Assembly: GCA_914767715.1 (NCBI GenBank)
Contig: OU612070.1
Span: 11,985,501 to 12,049,500 of the forward strand
Length of the DNA stretch: 64,000 bases
Direction: 5' to 3'
Source of the DNA: Membranipora membranacea
Taxonomy: Eukaryota > Bryozoa > Gymnolaemata > Cheilostomatida > Membraniporidae
Shown here: positions 25,801 to 35,557 of the stretch, piece after piece
Layout of the letters: the number at the start of each line of letters is the position of its first letter
Numbering within the stretch: the first letter of the stretch is position 1
Position numbers and translations under genes: made by a program
The notes under the pieces: generated by a model
The model's input: only the letters and a program-made list of their open reading frames with translations
The model's database searches: none
What the model was told of the DNA's origin: nothing

Positions 25801-26604
25801 GTAAGCCGTTCAAAACAAAGGGGTGATGGGTGGAAACAAGGTCTTTCAGATTTTAAAGCATCCATGAAAGTACGATTTTTATAATCAGAGCTGTTTCTCC
25901 AGATAATCAGCTTCAAAACAAGCTCAAAATTGACCCTCATAGACCACTACAAGTTGTGTTATGAGGTGTTGAAGACGAGACCCGAAAGCCTGGGTGTGAG
26001 GTCACATCAGGGTTTTCGACCAATATTCGAAAAAATTTTGTATATGGAACTGTTAAAGTGAAACCGACTTATTTCTACGTCAAAAAATGTGTTAATCTCA
26101 TTCAACTTTTTGTTTTGGATTAATATCTATTATGACAATACCTATGTTGGATTGACAACTCGAAAGTTTACGAGTCCAAAGATTCTAATGGTAGACATAT
26201 ACGCAAACTGTATGTCTATGACATCACAGCCCCCTGCGCAAGACTCGCGAGCGAGTGTCAGGACGGCCTTACATTGATAAGTCATGACCTCAGTCCTAAT
26301 TGACCAATTGAGCTGTTCTTGGGCTCATTTTGAAGCTTATAAGCTGGAGCAGGTCCTCTGATTATTTAGATGTTTATTTCATGGATGCTTTAAGTCAAAG
26401 ATCTAAGGCTAAATGTAACTTTAAAAATAGAATAACTTGTCGTGTGAAATTATTGTAAAGCTAATACACATACCAGGTTTTGTAGGTTGTGTCTGTGATG
26501 TTTCCTTGAATTGTGGAGACTCTTCAACCACAACATCAGTGTTTATCATCTCAAGTGGATGGGCATTCTTGCTATCTGGTTTACTCTCCGCTGCATCTCT
26601 TCTC
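19820..26604 (-). CDS. Juxtamembrane and phosphatase D1 of the chimeric gene
   Basis: The exons are 26604-26474 (juxtamembrane, with VVVEESPQ), 25513-25365, 23007-22920, 22562-22507, 22126-22090, 21686-21589, 21313-21188, 20913-20765, 20390-20255 and 19960-19820. D1 retains RNDRGTDYINASH, the VDDFWLMILEQ segment, KCYQYWPDNMNT and WPDHGVP. The catalytic cysteine spans the junction 20765/20390 and reads HCSDGVGRAG. Cys and Arg of CX5R are kept, but the Ser/Thr after the Arg is Ala and an Asp sits next to the active-site Ser. Gene X has HCSSGVGRTG. In the family that Ser/Thr assists cysteinyl-phosphate hydrolysis, so activity is probably reduced (inference). Confidence 0.88.
22563..22620 (-). 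other. Remodelled splice acceptor in the chimeric gene
   Basis: Compared with gene X (46436 and upstream) a stretch of roughly 60 bp is missing. It comprised the original polypyrimidine tract and acceptor plus the first codons (NDSR) of the exon. The deletion fused upstream AAATTCA to GTGAAGC, creating a new AG (22563-22564). From it the exon would start in the correct phase 1 at 22562, losing only four to five residues. The new acceptor has a weak pyrimidine tract. Confidence 0.75.
24110..25186. repeat. 1.1-kb unit-A-specific segment with 88-bp tandem repeats
   Basis: The segment lies in the intron between D1 exons 25365 and 23007. Unit B passes directly from GAAACAATATC to CACCCAAAATCC at about 48020-48030. 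An 88-bp unit repeats from about 24284, 24372 and 24460, with a decayed fourth copy near 24548. Each unit contains the CCTCCGCCTTTTTGGAGG hairpin. Then come about four units around TATTTTGGAGCGTATTAC (24715-24800), and a hairpin at about 25028-25083. No terminal inverted repeats or coding region were found. An ATC may be duplicated at both ends. Confidence 0.7.
25028..25083. repeat. Near-perfect hairpin
   Basis: TTTTGTATGGAGTTGCCTTC with the following TTCC pairs with the reverse complement AAGAAGTTAACTCCATACAA immediately downstream, across a loop of about 8 bases. It lies inside the unit-A-specific segment and could be the end of a foldback element. The orientation of function is unknown. 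Confidence 0.7.
25853..26393. mobile_element. TTAA-flanked MITE, 533 bp
   Basis: The insert 25857-26389 begins AGCATCCATGAAA and ends with its exact reverse complement TTTCATGGATGCT (13 bp). It is flanked by TTAA at 25853-25856 and 26390-26393. The paralogous site in unit B (48693-48696) has one TTAA and no insert. Imperfect inversion continues roughly 60-80 bases inward (AATCAGAGCTG... against AATCAGAGGACC...). There is no transposase reading frame, so it is non-autonomous. TTAA targets are used by piggyBac and Kolobok-type transposons, and which one mobilised it is not decidable here. It lies in the intron after the juxtamembrane exon. Confidence 0.92.
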
Positions 26605-27091
26605 CTTCAATAGATTTCAGACTCATTACTTACCTAACTGATCAGTCTGGTTTTCTATATGTCAGATCGTTACACCAAGGCACAGAGCTGTGATACAATA
26701 TTTTCTTTAGCCAATAAACATCAAAATGCCAAGTGAATGAAAAAGATATGATCATTTAATTAAATGGAGTTTTCCCCCTCCCCAAACAGCATCGAAAACA
26801 ACTGCTTCCAAATCTGAGAAAAGATCATTGAAAAGGTTGGTTATTCTGAGACGGAAGCGTTTCAACATTTGAATGTTGGCATTAGAGAGCTGTGATACAA
26901 TATTTTTCTGTAGTTCTCCTTCTCCTCCAAGAGCATCAAAAACAATTGCTTCCAGATTTGAGAAAAGATCATTGAAAGGGTAGGTTATTCGTAGACTGAA
27001 GCCTAGGGCAAAGCCATATCATGATAACCTGATGCTATGATGTTTATTGTTACTAGTTTGGATGTGGAAGAATAATATATTTTGACCCTAC

Positions 27092-27170
27092 CTTCTTCTC
27101 AAGACAACTACCACAACAATCACGATTGCTGCAACTACAACTGCAGACACCACAGGAGCAATGTTTGGAT
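27092..27170 (-). CDS. Fusion exon: FTP start joined to transmembrane helix
   Basis: The 79-nt exon begins at the FTP acceptor (TTGATAG|ATCC) and reads (D)PNIA from the FTP domain. It passes without a frame break into PVVSAVVVAA, the single-pass helix of gene X, and ends at LRR before donor GTAGGG. In gene X the same helix is preceded by PELI and a Pro/Thr-rich stalk. In gene Y PNIA is followed by LGKPTKQ. The exon keeps phase 1 at its start and phase 2 at its end, matching the flanking exons, so splicing from FTP exon 27678 into juxtamembrane exon 26604 remains in frame. Confidence 0.93.
27156..27163. other. Duplication junction at 8-bp microhomology GAGCAATG
   Basis: The octamer GAGCAATG occurs at 443-450 (gene Y FTP exon), at 27156-27163 and at 49300-49307 (gene X transmembrane exon). 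To the left of 27156 the sequence follows the 49.3-kb locus (coding for APVVSAVVV on the minus strand). To the right of 27163 it follows the 451 locus (TTTGGATCTATC and onward). This is the expected signature of a tandem duplication joined at microhomology. On the minus strand the octamer contains ATT GCT (Ile-Ala), read in the same frame in both parents, so the coding frame is preserved across the junction. Confidence 0.93.
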
Positions 27171-27677
27171 CTATCAAAAAGAGATACCTTTGAACATTAT
27201 AACAAAGTTTTAGCGGTTGATGTCTCAGGCTAAATAATTGTACACATGATTAGCACAAAAATAGTCCGCTTTTATACTGGGCTGCACCTAACTGACATGT
27301 TTGTTGTGTAATTATTGTCCTGAAACAGATCATCTTGGCTACCCTATTCAACATTAATAGAAAAGCCTGATCAAGTGCTGTGAAAGTATGAACTTATGCT
27401 GAACATAATAATCTAAATAAGAAATTTGAAGCATCCAATCATCAATGATTTTGATTTGATATTGAAAATGATTCTGTTTTTTTTTTCATAGCTACCCTGC
27501 AGTACAATTGTAGATAGCCTACATTGAACAGACAAAGTAGACTTAGTGCTAGAACATTTTTGATTTAGAGTTTCCAGCGGCATAGTCTCATTGAGCTTGA
27601 AATATGTAAAAGATTTAGCTGGTGTTGACTATTATAACTCCAACTTTTTACAACAACCAATGACCATAAATACTAAC

Positions 27678-30600
27678 CTAGCTTTTGGTAGACCTCGACT
27701 TCAACAAGACATAAGTTTCCAACTCTTTCTATAGCTACATACTGAGCCTCTCGAGGGGGATTCACCATTACAGTGTGCCTATACCTATTCCCTGTCACAT
27801 CTAGCATTTCAACCTTTGTCCATTGGCTAGGAGTTAAAGCTGTCCCCTCAGTCATGCTTGGCTGAATATTAGAAATGTATATTGTGCCTCCATTAGAGCG
27901 GTCAGCTGAAAATATTTCACGAGAAATACAATGATATGCATTATCATTGAAACACTAACTATTTTCATTAAAAACCAGTAGTGTTCAGTGCATTTTTCTG
28001 GTAGTTAGAAATCATTGCTTTTGAAACACTGGATGGAATAAATGTACAATTCGTTCTCTTTTTAGTGTAAGAAACAGTTAATCTTAAATTATAATCACTA
28101 TATAGGAAGTCTAAAAATGAAATCCAGAACCGATATGTAAATTGAAAGTTCTGGTCGCGCTCGATTAACTGCAGCAAAACTTTCCTCACCTCTGTTTCTC
28201 AAGTGTACATAAATCTCAGATACAGGGTAACTCTTTCCGAGATCTACGACCCACCACTGTGCAAGTGTCTCCTATCCATCTGTACTAGTGTACCTGTTTA
28301 GTTTACCATCAACTGCTATGGAGCTCTTCCCTCCTCCAGCATCACCAGTGTATGTACTTCTCTGTTTTGTAACTTTGCCAAGAGCAATGTTCTGATCTAT
28401 CCAAAAGAGGAGAGGTTTATGAAACATTTTAACAAAAATAAACAGAAGAGGAAATCATTCACTTCAGAGTTAAGATTAGAGGAGGCATTGCTTTCCCTCA
28501 ATGAATATTATTCTTGGATGCTGTATTCAACACTGCTCAGCCAAAACCTGCTTCATATGTTCGTGAAGTTATCGGCTAATGCTCAACTGGTCAGTCAGCA
28601 AATTTACTGCTGCCTATGAAAACCAGCAATACGCATTGTGTATGGTGGGTGTTTTAAATCCATTACCCAGAACTCTCTCCTTCATTTTCAAGACTCCAGT
28701 CAAACCAAAGCATATTATTATCATGGTCTTCAATATTGACATTCTTCTCTTGGTTATGCCACCATACAAGTGCAGCTCTTGCTTACAGGTGACGCGCTGG
28801 CCTGACAGCAGCATTCAGATCATTGAAATCTTGTAAAACATTTATGTCTGCTGCAAATAAATGCTCTCCTCACTAAGTTGCATGCATTGCATTTGTGACT
28901 CGGTGATATGATTGAGTGATTTTAGTAATAGTTTACACAAGAAGATTATCTCAGACTCCACCATGACAAGTAAACAGAGTCGAGGTCTCAGCGCAGCAAA
29001 AAAGACCTGCATGATACTAATCCTACACAACTGAGAGTAGTGACAACTGTATCCCAAACAATCCCAGGTGATTGCAACTCAAATTGTTCATATAATCCAT
29101 CAGTTCTTCTGTATCAACCAACAATAAACGATAATATCATGGGGAGACAACTCAATGTCTCGTGCAGCGAAAACCCATGTCGGACGCCTCAACTGCTCAC
29201 TATTCACCAGAGAGTGCTTTACAGGAACATATAAACTCAATTATATCCATATTTACAGCATTTCCTGGGAATGGATATTACACAGACATTAGAACCATAT
29301 CAATATCTATGCTGTGTTCAAATCATGCAGGACAGAGTGCATAGATGGAAAAAACAAATTTGTGAAAATCATACTATCCGAATGTTAAATGAAAGAGGCT
29401 TGAATTTTGACAACGAAAAGAGGAAGTTAGAAAATCATTAGTATGTGAGAGCACATCGTACAACCCATACAGTAACACGATAAAGGGTCAATATCAGATC
29501 AGCATGTATCAGGACTCAAGCTGATGATTCTCAAAATGAAAGCTGATAACATTATAAGAGACAGCTGTTTGAGGATTGCAAGCTTTTGAAAAGCCCCAAA
29601 ATTCTGATTAGAGCCAACAGCATTGTGACAAAGGGCCGAAACAAACACTTACACCGAACACAGCTGGAATAAATAACTAGAGATTAAGCATAGCTACATT
29701 GACACATCACATTACAGTTACATTGACAGACAGTCCTTAGATTGATAAATTCTATCATAGAACCACTAAAGTTATTCTATAGAGAAGTTACTCCACAGGA
29801 ACATGTGTCAGGATAGATTAGAAATAGATCAATCACAGAGTTAAGGTTAACTCTTACCTCTAGGCTGGTACACTTCTACTTCAGCAATGTTTAGAAGCCC
29901 TCCAGTTTTGACCAATGCTACGAACCGGGCCTTCCTTTTGGGATGGAGCTTTACAACCTGGATTGTCTCCTTTTCAAGAGTGCTTGCTTCAGTCCACATT
30001 GAAGCAGTAAAGTCAACTTCTTGCCCTATTTTATCTTGCGGGTTAAACAAATCGCTGACTCCAGTATACACTGTAATCCCTGCTGCTCGGTCATCTGAAA
30101 CAAATAATTCAGACATCAACAAACAAATGTTTTTTTCTCGCGAAATTGACTTATTATTGTATCATAAGTTACAACATGCGGCAATGGCACTCTTTTCTGA
30201 GACTGAAATGTTTTTTTTTCACTATGTTATTTACTACGCATCTTCATGCTATTAATGGGACAGTAAAACTGAGATAAACTGTTAATTTTAGTGAAATGTT
30301 GCTTTCTTTGGTTCTTCAATTTGCTTATTGTTCTTTCTTATGACCATAACTTGATTCAAAATTACAGGAAAAAAGCAAATTGGAACAAACCGCATATTTT
30401 GTTTTGATAAAGCGTAGACTGACACTTGGTAATTAATTTGCTTTCTAAGGTGATTCTGATTTGACAGGTGACAAAATAAGCTGTTTTCAAACTTTTTTGA
30501 TCAGCTACATATTCAATAGCTAAGTGATATATCATTTCAATAAAGACAAGTTAGGACCGAATGTGTAGAAGAGTTATACACTCGAGGGTGGCGGAGGCTT

Positions 30601-31555
30601 GAGCAATCAACCTTGAAAGCTCCTCCAATGGGATTCGATCCCACAACTCCTGCGGCGCCAATCAGAAATAGCAAGCGCGCTAACCGATTGGGCCATCTCA
30701 CCATCCCAAAAAAGAATGTGATGATGCTGTTAATTAGCATGCCCGCTATGAAAAATAGTAGGGGCAAACAATTGACAAGGTAGGAAAATCCCCAACCGTG
30801 AATCTTAAACCTGCAAGCACTATTACTATCATTGAAGTGTCCCTTTTATGGTTAGCTAGTTTATTGTGGGATAACTCATCATGGAGATCATGGTTAGAAT
30901 CTGTACACAGAGCATATTGAGCTCATATTATTTTCTAATCATTCTAATTCATTGGAACATTTTTATAACTTTTTCTCAGCCCTAATAGGCCTAATCTTGT
31001 TAGTATCTTATATCAAGTGCCTTGCCTGTAATTATACTATTTTCGATCAACCAAAACATCAGCCTAACAAATATACTATTGTTATTTTTTAATGTAAAAA
31101 ATGATCATTATTACCTATTTTGTGGTTGCGGTTGTCCTGGTACTTACTGCCAGTTATGACTGCTTAGTTTAAATCTCCATAATTCTTTACTGCGTTTGCT
31201 CTGTTTGCTGTTTTTCTGCCAAAGCCAATACATTGGCTACCAACAATCAGTACACAGAGTGAGAGTTAAGTTCTCATGACCAGATTATGTAGTTCCTAGT
31301 CGCTATTTGCATAAGCAGCAAACATACCTCGGCCTATCCTGGCATAGACATGTATCTCATCAATCATGAAATCATCTCCCAGATCAACAATCCACCAGTC
31401 CCTGCTGTGACTGCCTTGGGTGTGTATACCCTGTTGGGAGTAATCTCCGTGTATGATTCCATCAACAGCATTGGATGCACTCCAGTTCTTTCCAGATTCA
31501 GTGAAGGTGTTTATCTGGTATGCAGGTTTATTGAGAGCGATGTTGATGCGGTCAC
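27678..31555 (-). CDS. FTP lectin domains 1-2 of the chimeric gene
   Basis: Exon pairs 31555-31328 plus 30094-29858 and 28396-28190 plus 27905-27678 encode two FTP domains. The first shows NIALNKPAYQ, NAVDG, WWIVDLGDDF and DEIHVYAR. Against gene Y its first exon has a 6-bp insertion, two whole codons, near the WWIVDL strand. The second half-exon pair shows KARFVALVKTGG and EVEVYQ. The third exon is the one with the stop at 28272-28274. The fourth shows NPPREAQYVAI and EVEVYQK. Confidence 0.88.
30624..30718 (-). repeat. tRNA-derived SINE relic (unit B copy)
   Basis: This is the orthologue of the relic at 4236-4330. The A-box-like part (TGGCCCAATCGGTTAGCGCG) has changed by one base and the B box GGATCGAATCCC is unchanged. 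It lies in the intron between FTP exons 31328 and 30094. Confidence 0.65.
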
Positions 31556-31899
31556 CTGCAAAATTATCATCTAGTTGGAATGATCTAAAATATCTGCTGG
31601 TCAATTCCCAGTATAATGAATTATTCGATCTGAATTGGTAACAATAACTCGAAATGCCGTGATCATAAATGCCAAAAAACTTCAGGGGTGTGGATGATAT
31701 ACACTCAGGTTGTCGATTGTGTTTATGATTCCCGTGCCACCTATGAGGTAGACAGCCAGAGTATCATTGTCCTATTATGTGGCAGAACTCCCCCACAATT
31801 ATTTTCAGTGAATACAGCCATAGAATGTAACGTATCAAAGACTTTATAATTGCCATATATTTATAGATATATTATATAAAAATAAGGGCACCTCCCCAT

Positions 31900-32745
31900 G
31901 CTCCATTCTTGCAATTTTTAATCTGGCCTCACCGGAATTTGAACTTGGGCTGAGATCAAACACTCCCACCGCTCAGCCACGCTGTGCCGCTAAAGCTAGC
32001 AAAGCTCAGTGCGAAATGATCCAGGTGGTTAAATTTAATGATGTAGTGGATGTAAGTAGCAATAAATAGATACAAAAAAAACAAGTCAAACCACCAGTAG
32101 TCAAAGAGATGATATGTATATAAAATCTGTATTCATCAGGATTTGAACTTGGTCAGCCTGTCGCGCAACAATTATGTTATAATGTTAAAATTGTGGTATA
32201 TTTTTATATAATTGTATATTGTATATGATTGTATGTAATATTATAATTGTAAATAATTTATTATGTAATTGTATGATATATATAATTATATATAATTTAT
32301 AATTGTATGTTATATATAGTTATATGTATAATGTATTTTTATGTGATTTGTAATTATAAATAATATATAATTGTATATAGAATATAACAATAATTGTATA
32401 TTATATATAATTGTATATAATTATAAATAATACATAATTGTATGTAGAATTCAACTGTCAACAATACATAACTGTATGTAATATATATTTGTATATATTA
32501 TATTCATAATTGTATATATTATATAATTGTTTATTAAGTATGGTTGCCAAAAAAGTATTAAAAAAATCCGTCTCCACCAGAATCCGGGCCTCCGCGCGAC
32601 AAGCATGTTATAATTGTGGTATATATAACAATATTAGCTTACACACATTCACCTCCTTGCTTCTATTTGGGTCACAACCGCGAATCGAACTTGGGCCACT
32701 TGCACTGTGATCGAGCACACTAGCCACTCGGCCACCAAAGCCACT
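31900..32745. repeat. SINE relics and AT-rich minisatellite (unit B copy)
   Basis: Same arrangement as 5500-6380: tRNA-like heads at about 31925-32000 and about 32665-32745, 3' bodies near 32140-32200 and 32560-32620, and degenerate TATAATTGTATA repeats between. One short repeat in the second head (GGCTAGTGT duplicated in unit A) is single here. Confidence 0.7.
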
Positions 32746-32772
32746 GAAGCTGGTTCTCATTGATGTATCTTG

Positions 32773-33138
32773 AAGATATATGGGTAAAGTAGGCTGTTTT
32801 TTATTTTTTAATTAATTTCAAGCTTTCATGGCATAAATCAGACAAAAAAATATAAGTAGCACACCCTCATCTGGTTTTGCTAAACATACGTGGTAGAACA
32901 CAGGACTGTGATTCAGCCGTTTTTTCTATTGTTTTCAAAAACACTCTTTGATAAAGTGATATGAGGCACTGGATTGGGGTGTGTATACACATGCGATTAT
33001 CATAAACACAAAACTGAAGTTTTGTGGATGATGAATTAATATCATTATGAATGACACCAGGACGCAGTTCCCTCAACACGGCATTGACCAGGGTAATATT
33101 CCCAACACTCAAGAAAATTTGATTTTAAATTACCTAAC
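32773..33138. other. 365-bp unit-B-specific segment in the first intron
   Basis: Unit A passes directly from CTGGTTCTCATTGA to ATAGATATTGACATGTAA at 6370-6395. Unit B has about 365 bp between these points. No terminal repeats or coding motifs were recognised. It may be an insertion in B or a deletion in A. Confidence 0.6.
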
Positions 33139-34140
33139 AATAGATATTGACATGTAATAGCTTTTTTGATGATTAAAAACTGATATTTAGACCCTTTGAT
33201 TGAGAGTTATAAAAGATAAAACATCATCTTAGCCTGAAGACCTTAAATAGAACAGAGAATTACAGCTCATGCCCCCTCCCCTGTTATATTGAATATTATC
33301 CAAGTTCTAATAGTTGTACTGGTTATCCTAAAACCCCTAGTTTCAGACACTCCCCCTCACTACAACACAACGCCTGATTAAATTCAAATAAATTGAGTAC
33401 CTAAATTGGGAAACAATGAAAATCCAGAATATGGAAATATTTTGGCTTCAATGGAACACTGGTTTTGGTAACACTTTTCTTGATGGAATACATCCCCACC
33501 AGCGCAGTGCTACAGAAATGGACCATGTCACAGGTATATCCTGCATACAGAGTGCTGGGGATCTTATGGGTCCCGCTGTTGCTGCTAAGGCTGATTGCAC
33601 TGCAGATGTTTAGTTGAAGGGAACAGATCTATAATGAGGTTAAGAGTAAAAGAGGTTACATATTCTGAGCCACTCCCTGTGCTGTGCACACAATATCCAA
33701 GGGGATCGATCAATTCCATCAATATTTATCCAAAACAAATGAAGTATTTTGACAAATAACTACTTAATTTGTATCAGAAGCTACTGCGTATGAAATTTAA
33801 AGTGGCATCTAAGTATACTGTCATAAGTACAACACTTCCAGCTCTGTCATCCATAATCTAACGTATGTTTTTAATGCGAGGTTGAGAGGACTCTTTAATG
33901 GGGTTGACACACACACACAAGCAACGCAGGATACGTACACCCTGTAGCCAAGACTCAGAACGGCTACTACCATGCTCAAATGAACTGATCTTGTCAAAAT
34001 AACTGGCGCTTTTGACTTTTGTTTTTGGAACTACTAGCAAATGTAACAAATCAAAAATTACAATGACCTACATTGTTAGAATGAATATGTCTGTGATGTA
34101 GAAATGTTTGTATTAATGTAAATATTATGATGGTACTAAC

Positions 34141-34198
34141 CAGATACGGAGCAGCTGTTGAGGATAAGCATTCCTGTGAAAATCCAAAGAAGCTCCAT
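34141..34198 (-). CDS. Signal-peptide exon of the chimeric gene
   Basis: ATG at 34198-34196 starts a 58-nt exon (MELLWIFTGML ... SVS) with donor GTTAGT and phase 1. It is followed 2.6 kb downstream by the FTP exon at 31555. It is almost identical to 7419-7476, including about 1.2 kb of 5' flank, so the chimeric gene inherited a complete gene-Y promoter region together with the secretion signal. Confidence 0.8.
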
Positions 34199-35557
34199 AT
34201 CAACCCGTCAAGGTTCAATACACTGGTTTGATACAGAAATAAAATGTTGTGATGCTTGAATCTACACAATGAGACACAAAACTGGCTGTGCTAGTTCTCG
34301 AAATCGGTGATAACCGATGCCTTTCACCAAGCTAAGTGTAAATCATATCTAAGCCTTATGGTACCCTGTATGTAGACTGTAGTGTTTATCAGGAAGAAGC
34401 TTGGGTTCAGCAGTTAGATTAGAGCTCTAATACTTTCACTATCACAGTGAGGTATTTATCAAAGTACTTGAGTACCTGATAAAGTGAAGGGAGCACTTCC
34501 TGCAACTTCCCCATTGAGATTAAATTGAAATCAAATTTTGAAATGTGGCTCCACCTAGTTCCTGTGCGAATACCAGCTGCTAGGGCGAACAAAACTGAAG
34601 CATGCTAGATTGACTTTCAAAGTGCATTGAGAAGATAAAAGTTTGTTCGAACAAAGAAAAGGAATTTGAGCCAAGGTGGTGTCTTCTCCTCGTCGTATTG
34701 TGTAGAATTTGGCTTTGGTCTGTAGTTCTGTTATAATTATGATGCAAATTGTTTAATTTGGTGCCATTGTCATTCCGTAGAGACAGTAAGATACAGTGGA
34801 TTATTAAGAATAATATTAATTAAACATTGTGTTCACATGAACCTTTTTTATTTCAAGACTAAACAACAGCTGAACATGTATGCAGTGCCACCTCAGATCA
34901 ACCTGGATGACATTCCCTAAAGTTATTAAATGGAATCATGGTGTCAATCAAGGAGTAGGTGTGCTTGACTGTTAAGTCATTTCAATTTCAATTTAATGGA
35001 ACGCGAGTAAGTAAAAAAAAACCAATTCTTCATAATACAACTAGCGCAGGTTAGTGGTTTTCAGTCAAGGGAGACTGAATCCTACTATTTGCCCCTCAAT
35101 TATCAAGCATGATTAAGCATGTGTGGGGTACATCCGTTACCATAATAGAAATACTGATGCACTATGGAAGCCCAGAATATAAGTATAATCAGGGAATCGC
35201 CTTAACATGTAAAAAAAAGAAGACAACTACTGGAAAGCATGTTCAAATAGGGTAGCAGTATGGACTTTCACCAATTTCAATGTATTTTTGTTTTTGAATT
35301 ATAAGACTCCTTACTATTGCCTGAACGTTGAATCTAATGTTTTCCTCATCAAGTCAATTTAAGAGGTTCACTGGTATTCAGAAAACCTCAACAATAACGA
35401 ATTCTATTGTCCAAAGTGTTGACCACAGTTCGTGCTTTTATTAATTTGTTTGGTGACCCTGTAGGGATTGTTAGTATCAATGTCTGCTTGAACTGTGGTC
35501 TGGACATGTTTTGTTTAGGTTCCTTGCAAATAAATCTTGCTACCCTTCCAATTTTAG
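34199..35557. other. 5' flank of the chimeric gene
   Basis: This is the shared promoter-proximal flank, near-identical to 7477-8680 up to about 35404. Beyond that it is private to unit B and leads into the plus-strand pseudogene exon at 35558. No other gene or element was recognised. Confidence 0.5.

Larger units (their letters stand above)
443..27163. repeat. Tandem segmental duplication, unit A (~26.7 kb)
   Basis: Unit A is collinear with 27156-49307 along almost its whole length. Introns, exons, SINE relics, the AT-rich block and the inverted pseudogene region all appear in the same order and orientation. By eye the identity in non-repetitive stretches is clearly above 90 percent. The unit runs from the first codons of an FTP exon of gene Y (457 downward) to the transmembrane exon of the chimeric gene (27092-27170). 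It is longer than unit B because it holds extra material at 1356-1580, 12988-13180, 14821-15390, about 24110-25186 and 25857-26389, and because different parts of the inverted pseudogene survive in the two units. Confidence 0.93.
15963..34198 (-). pseudogene. Chimeric FTP-TM-RPTP gene born at the duplication junction; one nonsense codon
   Basis: The exons, 5' to 3', are 34198-34141 (signal peptide), 31555-31328, 30094-29858, 28396-28190 and 27905-27678 (two FTP domains), 27170-27092 (fusion exon with transmembrane helix), 26604-26474 (juxtamembrane), D1 exons 25513 to 19820 and D2 exons 19514 to 15963. All phases are compatible. Unlike gene X it has no FN3 region. The product would be a short lectin-RPTP. 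Damage: the exon at 28396-28190 has TAG at 28272-28274 where gene Y has a Lys codon, the P-loop is altered, and the acceptor at 22563 is remodelled by a deletion. The exon with the stop is symmetric (207 nt, phase 1-1), so skipping it would restore frame. It may therefore be a dying gene or an alternatively spliced one. A sequencing error at the TAG cannot be excluded, but two bases differ there. Confidence 0.85.

Noticed and set aside
27156-27163. Assembly artefact as the default explanation of units A and B
   Set aside because: The copies differ by many substitutions and several large, cleanly bounded insertions with target duplications, which haplotype collapse or misjoining alone would not place in tandem. 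It is still worth confirming with long reads.
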